From: Candidatus Uhrbacteria bacterium | GTDB taxonomy: Bacteria > Patescibacteriota > Patescibacteriia > UBA9934 > UBA11717 | NCBI GenBank assembly: GCA_013203725.1 | Contig: JABMPK010000075.1 | Coordinates: 1-6,024 of the forward strand | Length of the DNA: 6,024 bases | Reading direction: 5' to 3' | Shown: positions 5,823 to 6,024 of the stretch, in pieces | How positions within the stretch are numbered: position 1 is the stretch's first letter | Layout: every line of letters starts with the position of its first letter | Notes under the pieces: model-generated | Databases searched by the model: none | Seen by the model: the letters and a program-made list of their open reading frames with translations, nothing else | Told to the model about the DNA's origin: nothing | Translations under genes and position numbers: made by a program

Positions 5823-5868
5823 AAAGAAAAGTTACAGTAACTAGAGATTACGTGGCGGGAACAGCAAT

Positions 5869-5923
5869 GGTGGCTGCCACCCTATCTGTCAGCTTGGTGG
5901 CAGGCACGGTGGCTGCCACCAAG
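5869..5923. repeat. Cluster of GGTGGC/GCCACC palindromes
   Basis: GGTGGCTGCCACC occurs twice (5869-5881 and 5908-5920), each a 6-base inverted repeat around one T. A third GGTGGCAGG lies at 5896-5904. The longest fold is an 11-base perfect stem, CTTGGTGGCAG (5893-5903) with CTGCCACCAAG (5913-5923), loop of nine. No T-run follows, so it is not a terminator. The arms can pair in several ways, as expected of a dispersed palindromic repeat. Confidence 0.65.
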
Positions 5924-5939
5924 AAAACAAGGCTCTTGA

Positions 5940-5968
5940 TTGACACAAGGCTCGTTTTCTCGTAATAT
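5940..5968 (+). promoter_or_regulatory. Promoter of the tRNA-Cys gene
   Basis: -35 TTGACA (5940-5945, full consensus), a 17-base spacer and -10 TAATAT (5963-5968, four of six). Transcription would begin near 5975, only a few bases before the mature tRNA 5' end. A 9-base direct repeat ACAAGGCTC (5927-5935 and 5945-5953) brackets the -35, and AGAAAAC (5922-5928) is inverted as GTTTTCT (5954-5960). Confidence 0.82.
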
Positions 5969-5978
5969 CATGCCACAC

Positions 5979-6024
<46 letters not shown>

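Noticed and set aside
5869..5881. Hairpin GGTGGC-T-GCCACC as a second terminator of the 175-residue gene
   Set aside because: No T-run follows and a full terminator already lies at 5789-5822.

Overview
The window reads as a bacterial chromosome segment of moderate GC. It uses the standard bacterial code: TGA ends the desaturase and the 95-residue gene as an ordinary stop. My best guess is a member of the Candidate Phyla Radiation (Patescibacteria, Parcubacteria-like). This rests on recall of the secreted 3D-domain protein style (motif SAYNSLPNQTDSTP, then KDRM and ADIWM) and of the class A penicillin-binding protein tail (segment around ILHYVD, then DPQYQNWE), plus a shortage of Shine-Dalgarno sites on some genes and many palindromic intergenic repeats. 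None of this is decisive. A phylogeny of the PBP or the desaturase would settle it.

Layout. Positions 1-851 hold the 3' part of a membrane fatty acid desaturase (+ strand), cut by the left edge. Positions 852-1094 are non-coding and hold two REP-like hairpins, a third palindromic element and a terminator that can work in both directions. Positions 1095-1592 (- strand) encode a secreted 3D/double-psi beta-barrel protein with a textbook sigma70-type promoter. A 203-base divergent control region separates it from a 973-residue bifunctional penicillin-binding protein (1796-4717, +), which ends at a clean terminator. Two small two-helix membrane proteins of unknown function follow (4831-5118 and 5253-5780). 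Each has its own promoter directly behind the previous terminator, a GTG start with a good Shine-Dalgarno site, and a terminator sharing a 20-base identical core with the other. After more palindromic repeats (5869-5923), a promoter drives a tRNA-Cys (GCA) cut by the right edge.

How the genes relate. The divergent pair is an envelope module: the PBP builds and cross-links peptidoglycan, and the exported 3D-domain protein probably acts on or binds the wall. The desaturase adjusts acyl chain unsaturation in the same envelope. The two small membrane proteins have no recognisable function; their position and their matching cassette layout are the least explained part of the window. I see no mobile-element gene, CRISPR array or obvious defence system.
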